From assembly GCA_029247685.1 (NCBI GenBank), contig JAQWKT010000026.1, positions 1 through 63,309 of the forward strand: a stretch of DNA of 63,309 bases, written 5' to 3'. The position numbers were made by a program, and so were the translations under genes. Under the pieces are notes generated by a model. The model had not been told where the DNA came from. It saw nothing but the letters and a program-made list of their open reading frames with translations, and ran no database searches. Below are positions 1 to 9,361 of the stretch, piece by piece; positions within the stretch are counted from its first letter, which is position 1, and each line of letters opens with the position of its first letter. Source of the DNA: Crocinitomicaceae bacterium. GTDB lineage: Bacteria; Bacteroidota; Bacteroidia; Flavobacteriales_D; Crocinitomicaceae.

Positions 1-525
1 TTTTTCATTTTCATTTTTTCGAAATCCTTGTGCATCTTTAAAAGAATATATTTTTGGGTTGTTTTTCACAACCCGAATTTCGTGGCTGTACCATTTTGAC
101 GAATCTCCAATGTAGTCGTATGAACCATAAAAATGAAGATATTTAAACAACAAGCCATCGACATGATCTTGATGTTGATTTTTCTCCATTCCTTGCTTTA
201 TAGCAGGAAGGTATTTTTCATGAATAACTTCATCTCCTTGAATATAAAAACACCAATCGGCATCTTTGGAGATTGCTTTGAAAGCTTTATCGGTTTCTAT
301 AGCCAATACTTTTCCGCCTTCTCGTTGCGTGTCATCCCATTTGGTTTCGAAGATTTTAATTTTCTCACTTGCAATATTTTGAATAAGTTTTAAGGTTTCG
401 TCTTCTGAATTTCCAACCGCAACCACAAACTCATCACATAAGGGTAAAATAGAATAAATGGCCTCTAGAATAGGATAATCATATTTTAGGGCATTTCGTA
501 TAAAGGTAAACCCACAAACTTTCAT
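1..525 (-). CDS. Glycosyltransferase-like protein, 3' end outside the window
   Basis: The minus-strand frame opens with ATG at 523-525 and runs without a stop to the window edge, giving 175 residues. The N-terminus (MKVCGFTFIRNA) and a long alpha/beta segment with DADWCFYIQGDE near residues 88-99 resemble family 2-type glycosyltransferases, where the Asp/Glu-rich stretch binds metal and nucleotide sugar. It probably transfers a sugar onto a surface glycan or lipid at the cytoplasmic face of the membrane; donor and acceptor are unknown. It starts 3 bases after the stop of the acyltransferase gene, so the two are very likely cotranscribed. The family call is by recognition of overall pattern; the C-terminus cannot be judged. 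Confidence 0.7.
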   Translation of the reverse strand, partial: MKVCGFTFIRNALKYDYPILEAIYSILPLCDEFVVAVGNSEDETLKLIQNIASEKIKIFETKWDDTQREGGKVLAIETDKAFKAISKDADWCFYIQGDEVIHEKYLPAIKQGMEKNQHQDHVDGLLFKYLHFYGSYDYIGDSSKWYSHEIRVVKNNPKIYSFKDAQGFRKNENEK

Positions 526-528
526 GAG

Positions 529-1296
529 TTATTCAGGTGCATTTAGATGTGGATATTCTTTTAATAAGGGAGCATTAATTATGTCAAAACAATGATTGCA
601 TAATTCAGTAATTTCCATGTTATTCATTTGTTCCACAGTAATATATGGATGAATATAGGTTCTAACAAAACCTGGATGCGCGGTTCCTTTAAAGATCGTT
701 GGATCCGAAAATAATTTAAAGTTATTGGTAAATGTAATAGGAATCAATGGAACGTTTAGGGTTTTTGCAAGACGAAAAGAACCTTCCTTAAAAGGTCTCA
801 TTTTGGGAAGTCCTTCGTTGCCATACCCTCCTTCTGGAAAGATAATCAAACTATATCCCTCCTCAACTTTTTTAATCGCTTCAAAATACGATTTCCTTGA
901 TTTTTTTTTGTTTTTTCTATCCACAGGAACATTTAAATCTTTAAAGAAAGTTCCAATAAGAGGGTAGGAGAGAATTTCACTTTTCCCTAAAAAAACAAAT
1001 TTGTTTTTGGGTAAAATGGAATACATCAAAAAAATGTCTAAATAGGAAGTGTGATTTGCTATAACAATATAAGGGGCATTTGGAATAGGGGAATTAATTA
1101 TTTTTTTTACCGGGTAAAAACAAAGTACTCGGATCACCCAACTCCAAAAGGTGAATACATGAAATGTCTTGTTTCGCCATGATTTTACACTAAGTAGGAT
1201 AATAAAAACAGGGTAGAGGATAAGAGCAAAAATACCGAAGATGATTCCAATATAAATCTTCCATAAAAAAGACAAGCAATAAATAATCCACCTCAT
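529..1296 (-). CDS. plsC: 1-acyl-sn-glycerol-3-phosphate acyltransferase family protein (PlsC-like)
   Basis: A 255-residue membrane-bound acyltransferase, expected to transfer an acyl chain to lysophosphatidic acid or a related lipid. It starts with a hydrophobic segment (residues about 5-37), followed by the catalytic HX4D motif in NHTSYLD (81-87), the second block LGKSEILSYPLIG (103-115), the FPEGG motif (153-157) that binds the glycerol phosphate, and the VPLIPITF block further on. Length and motif order fit the family. A TAnnTTTG box lies just upstream. The downstream partner is a glycosyltransferase, so a role in modified lipid or glycolipid acylation is possible, but phosphatidic acid synthesis is the conservative call. 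Confidence 0.85.
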   Translation of the reverse strand: MRWIIYCLSFLWKIYIGIIFGIFALILYPVFIILLSVKSWRNKTFHVFTFWSWVIRVLCFYPVKKIINSPIPNAPYIVIANHTSYLDIFLMYSILPKNKFVFLGKSEILSYPLIGTFFKDLNVPVDRKNKKKSRKSYFEAIKKVEEGYSLIIFPEGGYGNEGLPKMRPFKEGSFRLAKTLNVPLIPITFTNNFKLFSDPTIFKGTAHPGFVRTYIHPYITVEQMNNMEITELCNHCFDIINAPLLKEYPHLNAPE

Positions 1297-1301
1297 ATAT
1301 T

Positions 1302-1309
1302 CAAATATA
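1302..1309 (-). promoter_or_regulatory. TAnnTTTG -7 box ahead of the acyltransferase gene
   Basis: On the minus strand these bases read TATATTTG, an exact match to the Bacteroidota -7 consensus TAnnTTTG. It lies 5 bases from the ATG, so it would give a nearly leaderless transcript. I find no TTG box at the usual spacing, so it may be chance in AT-rich sequence. Confidence 0.35.
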
Positions 1310-1341
1310 ACAACTTTCTATTCTGATGCAGATAATTAAGA

Positions 1342-1349
1342 TAAATTTG
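1342..1349 (+). promoter_or_regulatory. TAnnTTTG -7 box ahead of trpS
   Basis: TAAATTTG matches the Bacteroidota -7 consensus exactly and would give a leader of about 20 bases before the trpS ATG at 1378. A second match (TATTTTTG, 1362-1369) sits too close to the start codon. No clear TTG -33 box is seen. Confidence 0.4.
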
Positions 1350-1377
1350 TTTAAGATTGCTTATTTTTGATGTTACT

Positions 1378-2349
1378 ATGGCAAGAATTTTAACCGGCGT
1401 TCAAAGTACGGGCGTTCCTCATCTTGGAAATATTTTAGGAGCAATAATTCCTGCAATTGAATTATCTAAAAATACAGATAATGAATCTTATTTATTTATA
1501 GCAGATTTCCACTCCTTAACGCAAATTAAAGATGCAGATCAATTAAAAGAAAACACGTATGCAACTGCTGCGGCATGGTTAGCTTGTGGCCTTGATCCAG
1601 ATAAGACCATTTTTTATCGTCAAAGCGATGTTCCGGAAGTAAGCGAATTAATGTGGTATCTATTGTCTTATTTTCCTTTTTCTAGACTTTCCCTTGCACA
1701 CAGTTTTAAAGATAAACAGGAACGAATAGCCGATGTTAATGGAGGTCTTTTCACCTATCCAATGCTAATGGCTGCAGATATTTTACTTTATGACGCAGAC
1801 ATTGTTCCAGTTGGAAAAGACCAGTTACAGCATCTGGAAATGACTCGGGATGTAGCGTCTCGTTTTAATTCTAAAATGGGGGATACTTTTGTTGTTCCTA
1901 AGGAGGAGGTTAAAAACCAAACCATGTTAATTTCTGGTACAGATGGAAATAAAATGAGCAAGTCAAGAAATAACATCATTGATATCTTTCTTCCAGAGAA
2001 GAAATTACGCAAACAAATAATGTCTATTCAGACAGCAAGTACTTCTTTAGAGGAGCCTAAAAAAACCGAAAATTGCAATGTATTTAGTTTATACAAACTT
2101 TTGGCAACAGATGAGCAGTTGGCGCAAATGGAAAAGAAATACCAAGCAGGAGGTTATGGTTTTGGGCATGCAAAACAAGAATTGTTTGAGCTTATTTTGG
2201 CATCGTTTAATGAAGAAAGGACTTTGTATTTTAAATTAATGGAAAATAAATCGGAACTCGATCAAGTGTTATTGTTAGGTGCAAATAAAGCAAGAAAAAC
2301 CGCATCAAAAGTTTTAAAAAGAGTAAGAGCTAAACTCGGATATTTATAA
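1378..2349 (+). CDS. trpS: Tryptophan--tRNA ligase
   Basis: Class I aminoacyl-tRNA synthetase that charges tRNA-Trp in the cytoplasm. With the start at MARILTG (1378) the protein is 323 residues, the normal bacterial TrpS size; the in-frame ATG at 1357 would add seven residues not typical of the family and lies before a TATTTTTG match. The HIGH-type signature is HLGN (residues 15-18) and the KMSKS loop is present exactly at about 192-196. The C-terminus (KARKTASKVLKRVRAKLGY) is typical. The gene is monocistronic, and its last 6 bases overlap convergently with the 3' end of the cpsB-like gene. Confidence 0.96.
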   Translation: MARILTGVQSTGVPHLGNILGAIIPAIELSKNTDNESYLFIADFHSLTQIKDADQLKENTYATAAAWLACGLDPDKTIFYRQSDVPEVSELMWYLLSYFPFSRLSLAHSFKDKQERIADVNGGLFTYPMLMAADILLYDADIVPVGKDQLQHLEMTRDVASRFNSKMGDTFVVPKEEVKNQTMLISGTDGNKMSKSRNNIIDIFLPEKKLRKQIMSIQTASTSLEEPKKTENCNVFSLYKLLATDEQLAQMEKKYQAGGYGFGHAKQELFELILASFNEERTLYFKLMENKSELDQVLLLGANKARKTASKVLKRVRAKLGYL

Positions 2350-3090
2350 AATTGTATTTTTTAATAAGAGTTGTCCAATTTTCCTGAAATAAGGGTGGTT
2401 TAAATTTTTATCAAGCAATTCAAGGTGTTCTATACAATGACAATCGGACCCAACAAAATCGATTTCTCCAGAATCGATTAATTTTTCAGCTTGCCTCTTA
2501 ACTTGTGGTCCATATTGACCAATTACAGAGTTTAGATTTAATTGTATGTTAATTCCTTTTTGCCTTAATTCCCTTGCTTTATCTATTTTATTAAAGTAAA
2601 ACAAATACCTTTCAAAATGCGCAATTACTGGTCGATATCCAGCAGATCCAAGCTCAAAAAACAATTCGTTTAAAAATTGTGGTTCCGAATGAAAACCAAA
2701 TTCGATAAGCACGTAATTATCCCCAAAAGTTAAAAGTTCTTTGTTTTTAATTTTAGGGATTAAAGTTTCATCAAAATAATATTCCGCTGCCGCTTCAACT
2801 TCAATAGTTAGCCCACAATTTTTGAGTTCTTTTTTTAATTCAATTAGTCCATTTCTAATGATTTCAGGAGTGTTGGCAAATACATCACTCATTACATGAG
2901 GAGTAGTTATAATTTTTTGGTAACCGAACTCTTGAAATTTATAGAGCATGGCAATAGATTGCTCCATGGTTTGAGCACCATCATCTATACCGGGTATTAG
3001 ATGACTATGCATGTCCGATTTTAATGTTGAGATGTTAAAAGGGGGTAATTCTTCCTTTTTTTTAAAAAACGAACTAAATAAGCCAGCCAT
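2344..3090 (-). CDS. cpsB: CpsB/CapC-type tyrosine-protein phosphatase (PHP superfamily)
   Basis: A 248-residue metal-dependent phosphatase of the PHP fold. The metal-binding pattern is visible: DMHSH followed by LIPGIDDGA (residues 26-38), TTPHV, an HFERY motif, and DFVGSDCH near the C-terminus. Members of this family dephosphorylate the tyrosine-rich tail of bacterial tyrosine kinases that control capsule or exopolysaccharide polymerisation. It is the last gene of the polysaccharide operon and overlaps the stop of the dTDP-glucose dehydratase gene by one base, which supports that role. No kinase or Wzc-like partner is in the window, so the target must be encoded elsewhere. Confidence 0.88.
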   Translation of the reverse strand: MAGLFSSFFKKKEELPPFNISTLKSDMHSHLIPGIDDGAQTMEQSIAMLYKFQEFGYQKIITTPHVMSDVFANTPEIIRNGLIELKKELKNCGLTIEVEAAAEYYFDETLIPKIKNKELLTFGDNYVLIEFGFHSEPQFLNELFFELGSAGYRPVIAHFERYLFYFNKIDKARELRQKGINIQLNLNSVIGQYGPQVKRQAEKLIDSGEIDFVGSDCHCIEHLELLDKNLNHPYFRKIGQLLLKNTIL

Positions 3091-4148
3091 TATCGATTGT
3101 TATAATGTTTGCTATAATACTTTTGATAATCACCAGAAGTGACCTGATTGATCCATTCTTCATTATTTAAATACCAGTCGACTGTTTTTTCAAGTCCCTC
3201 TTCAAAAGTAACGGATGGGGACCAATTTAATTCTTCTTTAAGTTTTGATGCATCAATTGCATAACGCTGGTCATGTCCTGCTCTGTCTTTAACAAATCGG
3301 ATTAATTTTCTAGAAGCCCCAATATTTCGATTTAATTTTTTATCCATTAAGTCGCATAAATATTCAACTAAATCTAAATTTGTCCATTCATTTAGCCCAC
3401 CAACATTGTAAGATTGGCCAACTCTTCCATGATGGAAAATTTCATTAATCGCTCTAGCATGGTCTTCTACCCATAACCAGTCTCGAATATTGTCTCCTTT
3501 TCCATAAACAGGAAGGTCTTTATTGTTGCATATGTTATGAATCATTAAAGGAATTAATTTTTCTGGAAAATGATGACTGCCATAGTTATTGGAGCAATTA
3601 GACATTTTAATTGAAAGTCCATATGTGTGGTAAAATGCCATCACAAAATGATCCGATGAAGCTTTTGAGGAAGAGTATGGACTTCTTGGGTCATATGGTG
3701 TTTTTTCAGTAAATAGACCTGTGTTACCTAGGGAGCCATAGACTTCGTCTGTAGAAACATGATGAAAAACATGTTTCCCTTTATCTTCCCAAAAGTTTTT
3801 TGCATGTTGAAGAAGGTTAACTGTTCCTAACACATTGGTTTGAACAAACTCCATGGGAGATTCAATTGATCTATCTACATGGGATTCAGCTGCAAGATGA
3901 ATAACATCTGAAATTTGATGCGTTTTGAAAACTTCATTAACATCCTTTTCACTAGAAACATCTCCTTGAAAAAAAACATAGTTGCTTTTGTTTTCAATAT
4001 CTTTTAAATTCTCGAGGTTTCCAGCATAGGTTAACTTGTCAAAATTTATAACAAGATAATCCGAATAGGTGTTTACTAGTAACCGAACCATATGAGAACC
4101 AATAAATCCAGCTCCTCCTGTTACAAGTATTCTCTTTTTAAATTCCAC
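3090..4148 (-). CDS. rfbB: dTDP-glucose 4,6-dehydratase
   Basis: A 352-residue extended short-chain dehydrogenase that converts dTDP-glucose to dTDP-4-keto-6-deoxyglucose, the entry to rhamnose and other deoxysugars. The NAD-binding GGAGFIG lies at residues 11-17, the STDEVYG segment with the catalytic acid residues at 132-138, and the YxxxK pair at Y158/K162. The length fits RmlB. It is the seventh gene of the operon, 2 bases after the UDP-HexNAc dehydrogenase gene. rmlA, rmlC and rmlD are not in the window, so either the rest of the pathway is elsewhere or another 6-deoxysugar is made. Confidence 0.93.
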   Translation of the reverse strand: MEFKKRILVTGGAGFIGSHMVRLLVNTYSDYLVINFDKLTYAGNLENLKDIENKSNYVFFQGDVSSEKDVNEVFKTHQISDVIHLAAESHVDRSIESPMEFVQTNVLGTVNLLQHAKNFWEDKGKHVFHHVSTDEVYGSLGNTGLFTEKTPYDPRSPYSSSKASSDHFVMAFYHTYGLSIKMSNCSNNYGSHHFPEKLIPLMIHNICNNKDLPVYGKGDNIRDWLWVEDHARAINEIFHHGRVGQSYNVGGLNEWTNLDLVEYLCDLMDKKLNRNIGASRKLIRFVKDRAGHDQRYAIDASKLKEELNWSPSVTFEEGLEKTVDWYLNNEEWINQVTSGDYQKYYSKHYNNR

Positions 4149-4150
4149 GA

Positions 4151-5455
4151 TTATAAACTCCAGTATTCCAAATTATTAATTTGGTCTTTATACATGCCTT
4201 TTACATCTACAAATACTCCTTTCCCATCTTTTAATAGGCCTTTAAAATAACTTTCATCTAAATCCAAATATTCCTTATGATTAACAGCAACAATAATTGC
4301 ATCATAATCATTAGAAGCTTCAGATATCAGACCAACACCATATTCGTGTTCCATTTCTTTTGACGATGCATGTGGGTCAATTAAATCAACCTGCACTTGA
4401 AAAGATCGAAATTCATTAACAATGTCAATTACTTTTGAGTTTCTTATGTCGCTAACATCTTCTTTAAAAGTTGCTCCCATAATTAATACTTTGGTGTCGC
4501 TGCAATGTTTGCCTTGAGCAATTATTTTTTTCACTGCTTGCTTAGCAATATAAAAGCCAATAGAATCATTAACCGCTCTTCCACTAGTAATAATTTTTGC
4601 ATGATATCCTTTTTGCATTGCTTTGTGTGTTAGGTAATATGGGTCCACACCAATGCAATGACCACCAACTAATCCAGGTCTAAAGTTTAAGAAGTTCCAT
4701 TTGGTTCCAGCTGCTTGCAATACATCAAATGTATTTATTCCAAGTCGGTCAAAAATAATAGAGAGTTCGTTTATTAAAGCAATATTCACATCTCGTTGTG
4801 TATTTTCAATAATTTTTGCAGCTTCTGCTACTTTTAAAGAAGGAGCTCTATGAACTCCTGCTTCAACAACTAATTCATAGGTCTTAGCAATTTCCTCCAA
4901 TGCTTCGTTACAACATCCTGAAACAACTTTTACTACATTTTGAAGCGTGTGAACTTTGTCTCCAGGATTAATTCTTTCAGGAGAATACCCTATTTTAAAA
5001 TCTTCTCTAAATTTTAATCCAGAAAGGTTTTCAAGAACAGGGACACAGTCTTCTTCTGTACATCCAGGATAAACCGTTGATTCAAAGACAACATAGTTAC
5101 CCTTTGAAAGGACTTTTCCAACCGTTTTACTCGCGGATAATAAAGGGCTAAGGTCTGGGATATTTATTTCATCAATTGGAGTAGGTACAGCGACAATATA
5201 AAATTCAACTTCTTTAAGATCATCAATATTATCGGTGAATTGAATGTCACAATTAGCAAAGTCAGATGAATTTAATTCATTGCTAGGGTCTATGTTGTTT
5301 TTCATCATTTCAACTCGATCTGAATTTATATCAAATCCAACCACTTTTATTTTTCTTGCAAATTCCAAAGCTATAGGTAGGCCAACATAACCTAGACCAA
5401 TTACGGCTAATTTAGCTTCTTTGTCTATCAATTTTTGATATATAGAATTGTTCAT
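4151..5455 (-). CDS. UDP-N-acetylhexosamine 6-dehydrogenase (WbpA/TviB/WbpO type)
   Basis: A 434-residue NAD-dependent nucleotide sugar dehydrogenase that oxidises C6 of a UDP-HexNAc to the uronic acid. The Rossmann motif GLGYVGLP is at residues 20-27 and the catalytic cysteine in GGHCIGVDP is C267; the sequence follows the Vi-antigen TviB/WbpA branch rather than UDP-glucose dehydrogenase, which is present separately in this operon. Next to the 3-dehydrogenase, aminotransferase and N-acetyltransferase genes, the likely substrate is UDP-GlcNAc, giving UDP-GlcNAcA for the Wbp pathway. UDP-GalNAc cannot be excluded from sequence alone. The gap to the upstream gene is 5 bases. Confidence 0.88.
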   Translation of the reverse strand: MNNSIYQKLIDKEAKLAVIGLGYVGLPIALEFARKIKVVGFDINSDRVEMMKNNIDPSNELNSSDFANCDIQFTDNIDDLKEVEFYIVAVPTPIDEINIPDLSPLLSASKTVGKVLSKGNYVVFESTVYPGCTEEDCVPVLENLSGLKFREDFKIGYSPERINPGDKVHTLQNVVKVVSGCCNEALEEIAKTYELVVEAGVHRAPSLKVAEAAKIIENTQRDVNIALINELSIIFDRLGINTFDVLQAAGTKWNFLNFRPGLVGGHCIGVDPYYLTHKAMQKGYHAKIITSGRAVNDSIGFYIAKQAVKKIIAQGKHCSDTKVLIMGATFKEDVSDIRNSKVIDIVNEFRSFQVQVDLIDPHASSKEMEHEYGVGLISEASNDYDAIIVAVNHKEYLDLDESYFKGLLKDGKGVFVDVKGMYKDQINNLEYWSL

Positions 5456-5460
5456 AATAC

Positions 5461-6489
5461 TTATTTATTTCTTAATTTATAAATTCGTTCGATAATTTCT
5501 ACAACTTTTAAACCTTCTAGTGCATTGGTTGTAGGAGTTGTTCTTCCTTTAAGCGTGTCAATAACATTTTTTATAACATAGTTGTGATTTGCTGCAGAAC
5601 CTTTATATGGACCATAGTCATTTGCAGGATTGGATGCCTTAAGTGTGGGCATTTCATAATCCTTAATGTTACAGACTTCAACTTCATTCATGTATTGCCC
5701 TCCAATTTTAACGCTTCCGTTCTCTCCAATAATGGTTATTGAACTTTCTAAGTTTTGTTGAGCAACAGCAGTGGAATAGTTTATACTACCCATCCCTCCG
5801 TTGATAAAATCAAAACTTATAAATCCGGAATCTTCAAAATCAGTAGATTCTTGATGTATAAAATCTTCAAACTTTCCTTGAATGTTGTCGATGTCTCCAA
5901 ATAGCCAATACATAATGTCAATAAAATGTGAAAATTGTGTGTAAAGAGTTCCTCCATCAAGATCTTGGGTTCCTTTCCAACCTCCTTTTTTATAATATCG
6001 ATTGTCTCTATTCCAATAACAATTTAACTGCACCATGAAAATTTTTCCAAGAACTCGTTGTTCAACTATAGATTTAATCCATTCGGAAGGAGGGGAGTAT
6101 CTATTTTGCATTACACAAAAAACCTGCTTAGAAACTTGTAAAGCTTTAAATATTACACGTTCGCAGTTTTCTTTGGAAAGCCCCATTGGTTTTTCACATA
6201 CGACATGTTTTCTTGCTTCTAATGCTTTGATTGCTTGTTCAGCATGAAGCCCATTTGGCGTACAAATATTAACTACATCAAAATTAATTTCCTTGTTTGA
6301 AAGGAGTTCATCTATAGAATTATAAAAAGGAACATTGAACTTTTCAGCTTCACATTCTTTTGCAGATCTAATATCTACCATTGCTATTAGTTCAGATTCA
6401 TCATCTCTAGAAATCATTTCGGCATGACGTTTACCTATGTGTCCGGAACCAACTACAGCAAATCTTACTTTTTTATCTTCCTTTATCAT
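5461..6489 (-). CDS. wbpB: Gfo/Idh/MocA oxidoreductase, probable UDP-GlcNAcA 3-dehydrogenase (WbpB type)
   Basis: A 342-residue NAD-dependent oxidoreductase. The N-terminal Rossmann fold shows VGSGHIG (residues 13-19), and the family's EKP motif is at 99-101, followed by the C-terminal beta-sheet substrate domain. WbpB oxidises C3 of UDP-N-acetylglucosaminuronic acid to the 3-keto sugar, which the WbpE aminotransferase then uses. The start codon overlaps the stop of the wbpD-like gene by 4 bases (ATGA). The presence of wbpA-, wbpD- and wbpE-like genes in the same operon is the main basis for the specific function; the family assignment itself is firm. Confidence 0.86.
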   Translation of the reverse strand: MIKEDKKVRFAVVGSGHIGKRHAEMISRDDESELIAMVDIRSAKECEAEKFNVPFYNSIDELLSNKEINFDVVNICTPNGLHAEQAIKALEARKHVVCEKPMGLSKENCERVIFKALQVSKQVFCVMQNRYSPPSEWIKSIVEQRVLGKIFMVQLNCYWNRDNRYYKKGGWKGTQDLDGGTLYTQFSHFIDIMYWLFGDIDNIQGKFEDFIHQESTDFEDSGFISFDFINGGMGSINYSTAVAQQNLESSITIIGENGSVKIGGQYMNEVEVCNIKDYEMPTLKASNPANDYGPYKGSAANHNYVIKNVIDTLKGRTTPTTNALEGLKVVEIIERIYKLRNK

Positions 6490-7058
6490 TTTACTTTTAT
6501 TACTTTGTTGTCTTTAAGTTGATATTCCTCTCCACTTTCTGAACAAAATGCAATTCCAAAATTATCGAATTCTAAACGATGCCCATATTCACTCATCCAT
6601 CCAATTTGCCTGGCTGGATTCCCCACTAATAATGCATATGCTGGCACATCTTTAGTTACTACTGATCCAGCACCAATAAATGCATATTCTCCAATATTAT
6701 TCCCGCAAACGATGGTTGAATTTGCCCCTATACTGGCCCCTTTTTTAACGGTTGTTTTTGAATACTGTCCTCTTCTTATTACACCGCTTCTTGGATTTGT
6801 AACATTAGTAAATACCATTGATGGTCCAAGAAAAACATCGTCTTCACAGATAACTCCAGTATAAATAGACACATTATTTTGAACCTTTACATTGTTTCCA
6901 AGAACGACTTCAGGAGAAACCACCACATTTTGTCCCAAATTACAATTTTCCCCAAGGATAGAGTTAGACATAACATGAGAAAAATGCCAGATTTTTGTGC
7001 CTTTTCCTATTTTACAGTTTTCATCAATAACTGCCGTTTTATGTGCAAAATATGTCAT
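6486..7058 (-). CDS. wbpD: UDP-2-acetamido-3-amino-glucuronate N-acetyltransferase (WbpD type)
   Basis: A 190-residue left-handed beta-helix acyltransferase. Hexapeptide repeats run through residues about 12-135 (for example [36 protein letters not shown]), followed by the typical [15 protein letters not shown] segment. WbpD homologues acetylate the 3-amino group of UDP-GlcNAc3NA with acetyl-CoA, giving a 2,3-diacetamido uronic acid for O-antigen or capsule. The start follows the decarboxylase stop directly with no gap, and it overlaps wbpB by 4 bases. Confidence 0.88.
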   Translation of the reverse strand: MTYFAHKTAVIDENCKIGKGTKIWHFSHVMSNSILGENCNLGQNVVVSPEVVLGNNVKVQNNVSIYTGVICEDDVFLGPSMVFTNVTNPRSGVIRRGQYSKTTVKKGASIGANSTIVCGNNIGEYAFIGAGSVVTKDVPAYALLVGNPARQIGWMSEYGHRLEFDNFGIAFCSESGEEYQLKDNKVIKVK

Positions 7059-8045
7059 TTACTTTTTTATGTATTTGTCAAAGTTATAATGTTCGGTTTC
7101 GTTTAATTCTTCCTTAGATAGGTTTTGAAAATAGCGATAGGTTTTTTGTAAGCCATCAGAACGATGTACCAATGGTGTCCAGTCTAATATGTTTTTTGCT
7201 TTAGTTATGTCTGGCCTTCGTTGTTTTGGGTCATCAATAGGCAAGTCTTTGTATATTACTTTTTGATCTGTCCCAGTTAACTTTATAATTTCCTTGGCAA
7301 AATCTTTTATGGATATTTCAGAGGGATTACCAATATTTACAGGTTGAGAATAATTGCTATTCAATAAGCTAACAATCCCTTCTATAAGATCATCTATATA
7401 ACAAAAAGACCTAGTTTGAGAACCATCTCCAAAAATGGTTAAATCTTCTCCCCTTAATGCTTGTCCAATAAACGCTGGAAGAACTCTTCCGTCATTAAGT
7501 CTCATTCTAGGACCATAAGTGTTAAAAATCCGAGCAATTCTTGTTTCTAATCCATGAAAGTTATGATATGCCATGGTTATAGCTTCTTGAAATCTTTTCG
7601 CTTCATCATAAACACCTCGTGGACCAACCGGATTAACATTTCCCCAATAGTTTTCTGTTTGAGGATGAACCGTTGGGTCGCCATAGACTTCGGAAGTAGA
7701 AGCGATTAATATTCTAGCACCTTTTGCTTTTGCTAAACCAAGGCAATTATGGACGCCTAATGATCCAACTTTAAGTGTTTGAATAGGTATTTTTAAATAA
7801 TCAATAGGGCTTGCTGGAGATGCGAAATGTAAAATAAAATCTAATGATCCAGAAACATGAATGAATTTGGATACATCGTGGTTATAAAACTCAAAATTTT
7901 CAAGTTTAAAAAGGTGTTCAATATTATTTAAACGCCCAGTTATTAAATTATCCATTCCAATAACTTTATATCCATCAAGAATAAAACGATCACAAAGATG
8001 CGACCCTAAAAAACCTGCTGCTCCTGTTATTAAAACCGTTTTCAC
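7059..8045 (-). CDS. UDP-glucuronate decarboxylase (UDP-xylose synthase) family SDR
   Basis: A 328-residue extended SDR. GAAGFLG (residues 8-14) binds NAD, the [10 protein letters not shown] segment (115-124) contains active-site residues, and the catalytic pair is Y146/K150 in [15 protein letters not shown] is typical of the UXS branch, which converts UDP-glucuronate to UDP-xylose with loss of CO2. It sits directly after the UDP-glucose dehydrogenase gene that makes its substrate, with a one-base overlap. ArnA-like fusion domains are absent. A UDP-glucuronate epimerase is a less likely alternative. Confidence 0.88.
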   Translation of the reverse strand: MKTVLITGAAGFLGSHLCDRFILDGYKVIGMDNLITGRLNNIEHLFKLENFEFYNHDVSKFIHVSGSLDFILHFASPASPIDYLKIPIQTLKVGSLGVHNCLGLAKAKGARILIASTSEVYGDPTVHPQTENYWGNVNPVGPRGVYDEAKRFQEAITMAYHNFHGLETRIARIFNTYGPRMRLNDGRVLPAFIGQALRGEDLTIFGDGSQTRSFCYIDDLIEGIVSLLNSNYSQPVNIGNPSEISIKDFAKEIIKLTGTDQKVIYKDLPIDDPKQRRPDITKAKNILDWTPLVHRSDGLQKTYRYFQNLSKEELNETEHYNFDKYIKK

Positions 8046-9361
8046 TATTTATTTATTAATTTTCTTCCTATACTAGAATAATAGAAACCTTTATTATTCA
8101 TTTCCTCTAAATCAAATAAATTTCTGCCATCAAAGATAACTAAATCCTTCATGTTTTTTTTCATTAAATTAAAATCCGGATTTCTAAAAGTGCTCCATTC
8201 AGTACAAATTAGAAGGGCGTCACAATTATTTAAGGCAGAATATTCGTTATCGGCATATTTAATGGAGTCTCCAAGAACGGCTTTAACATTGTTCATTGCT
8301 TCAGGGTCATATGCCGTGATAATAGCGCCACTTTCGATTAGCTTTTTCATTAGATAAATGGATGGAGCTTCTCTTATATCATCTGTATCTGGTTTAAATG
8401 AAAGACCCCAAACCGCAATATTTTTCCCGGTTAAATTACCTTTGAAATAATTTTTAATCTTTGGATATAAGATGGTTTTTTGGTTTTGATTTACATTAAT
8501 GACAGAGTTTAGAATTTCAAAAGAAAAGTTCACATCATTTCCTGATTTAACAAGAGCTTGAACATCTTTAGGAAAGCAAGATCCTCCATAACCAATACCA
8601 GGAAAAAGAAATCTCTTTCCTATTCTAGAGTCGGACCCAATTCCAGCACGAACTTTATCGACATCAGCTCCAACAATTTCACAAAAGTTAGCGATTTCAT
8701 TCATGAAAGTGATTTTGGTCGCTAAAAAAGAATTTGCTGCGTATTTTGTTAATTCTGCGGATTTCTCATCCATAAAATAAATTGGATTTCCCTGTCTAAG
8801 AAAAGGTTTATAAAGCTTTTCCATAATGCCTCTAGCTTTATTATTGCTTGTTCCTAAAACTACTCTATCGGGCTTCATAAAGTCAGAAACTGCAAATCCT
8901 TCTCTTAAAAACTCTGGATTAGATACTACTGCAAAATCAACAAGTCCATTTTTTTTGATTGCTGCATCTACTTTTTCTGCAGTGCCAACTGGAACAGTAC
9001 TTTTGTCCACAATAACTTTGAAATCTTTAATTAGTTTGCCAAGTTGTTCTGCAACTCCAAGGATGTATGATAAATCTGCTGATCCATCTTCCCCAGGTGG
9101 AGTTGGTAGAGCAAGAAAGATAATTTCAGCATCTTTAATGCCTTTTTCAAGGGAGGTGGTGAATTTAAGCCTACCAGCAGTGATGTTTCGTTCAAAAAAA
9201 GTGTCAAGGTTAGGTTCATATATTGGAACAAGCCCTTTTTTCATTTTTTCAACTTTCTCTTTATCAATATCTACACAAATCACTTGGTTGCCTGTTTCAG
9301 CAAAACAAGTTCCAGTCACTAATCCAACATATCCAGTTCCTATAACTGCAATTTTTTTCAT
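8045..9361 (-). CDS. ugd: UDP-glucose 6-dehydrogenase
   Basis: A 438-residue NAD-dependent dehydrogenase that oxidises UDP-glucose to UDP-glucuronate. GTGYVGLV is at residues 8-15, and the catalytic cysteine is C262 in GGSCFPKD, the signature of the UDP-glucose branch. The C-terminal domain has the usual [16 protein letters not shown] segment. It overlaps the upstream aminotransferase gene by 4 bases and the downstream decarboxylase by one base, so translational coupling is likely. Together with the next gene it would supply UDP-GlcA and UDP-Xyl. Confidence 0.94.
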   Translation of the reverse strand: MKKIAVIGTGYVGLVTGTCFAETGNQVICVDIDKEKVEKMKKGLVPIYEPNLDTFFERNITAGRLKFTTSLEKGIKDAEIIFLALPTPPGEDGSADLSYILGVAEQLGKLIKDFKVIVDKSTVPVGTAEKVDAAIKKNGLVDFAVVSNPEFLREGFAVSDFMKPDRVVLGTSNNKARGIMEKLYKPFLRQGNPIYFMDEKSAELTKYAANSFLATKITFMNEIANFCEIVGADVDKVRAGIGSDSRIGKRFLFPGIGYGGSCFPKDVQALVKSGNDVNFSFEILNSVINVNQNQKTILYPKIKNYFKGNLTGKNIAVWGLSFKPDTDDIREAPSIYLMKKLIESGAIITAYDPEAMNNVKAVLGDSIKYADNEYSALNNCDALLICTEWSTFRNPDFNLMKKNMKDLVIFDGRNLFDLEEMNNKGFYYSSIGRKLINK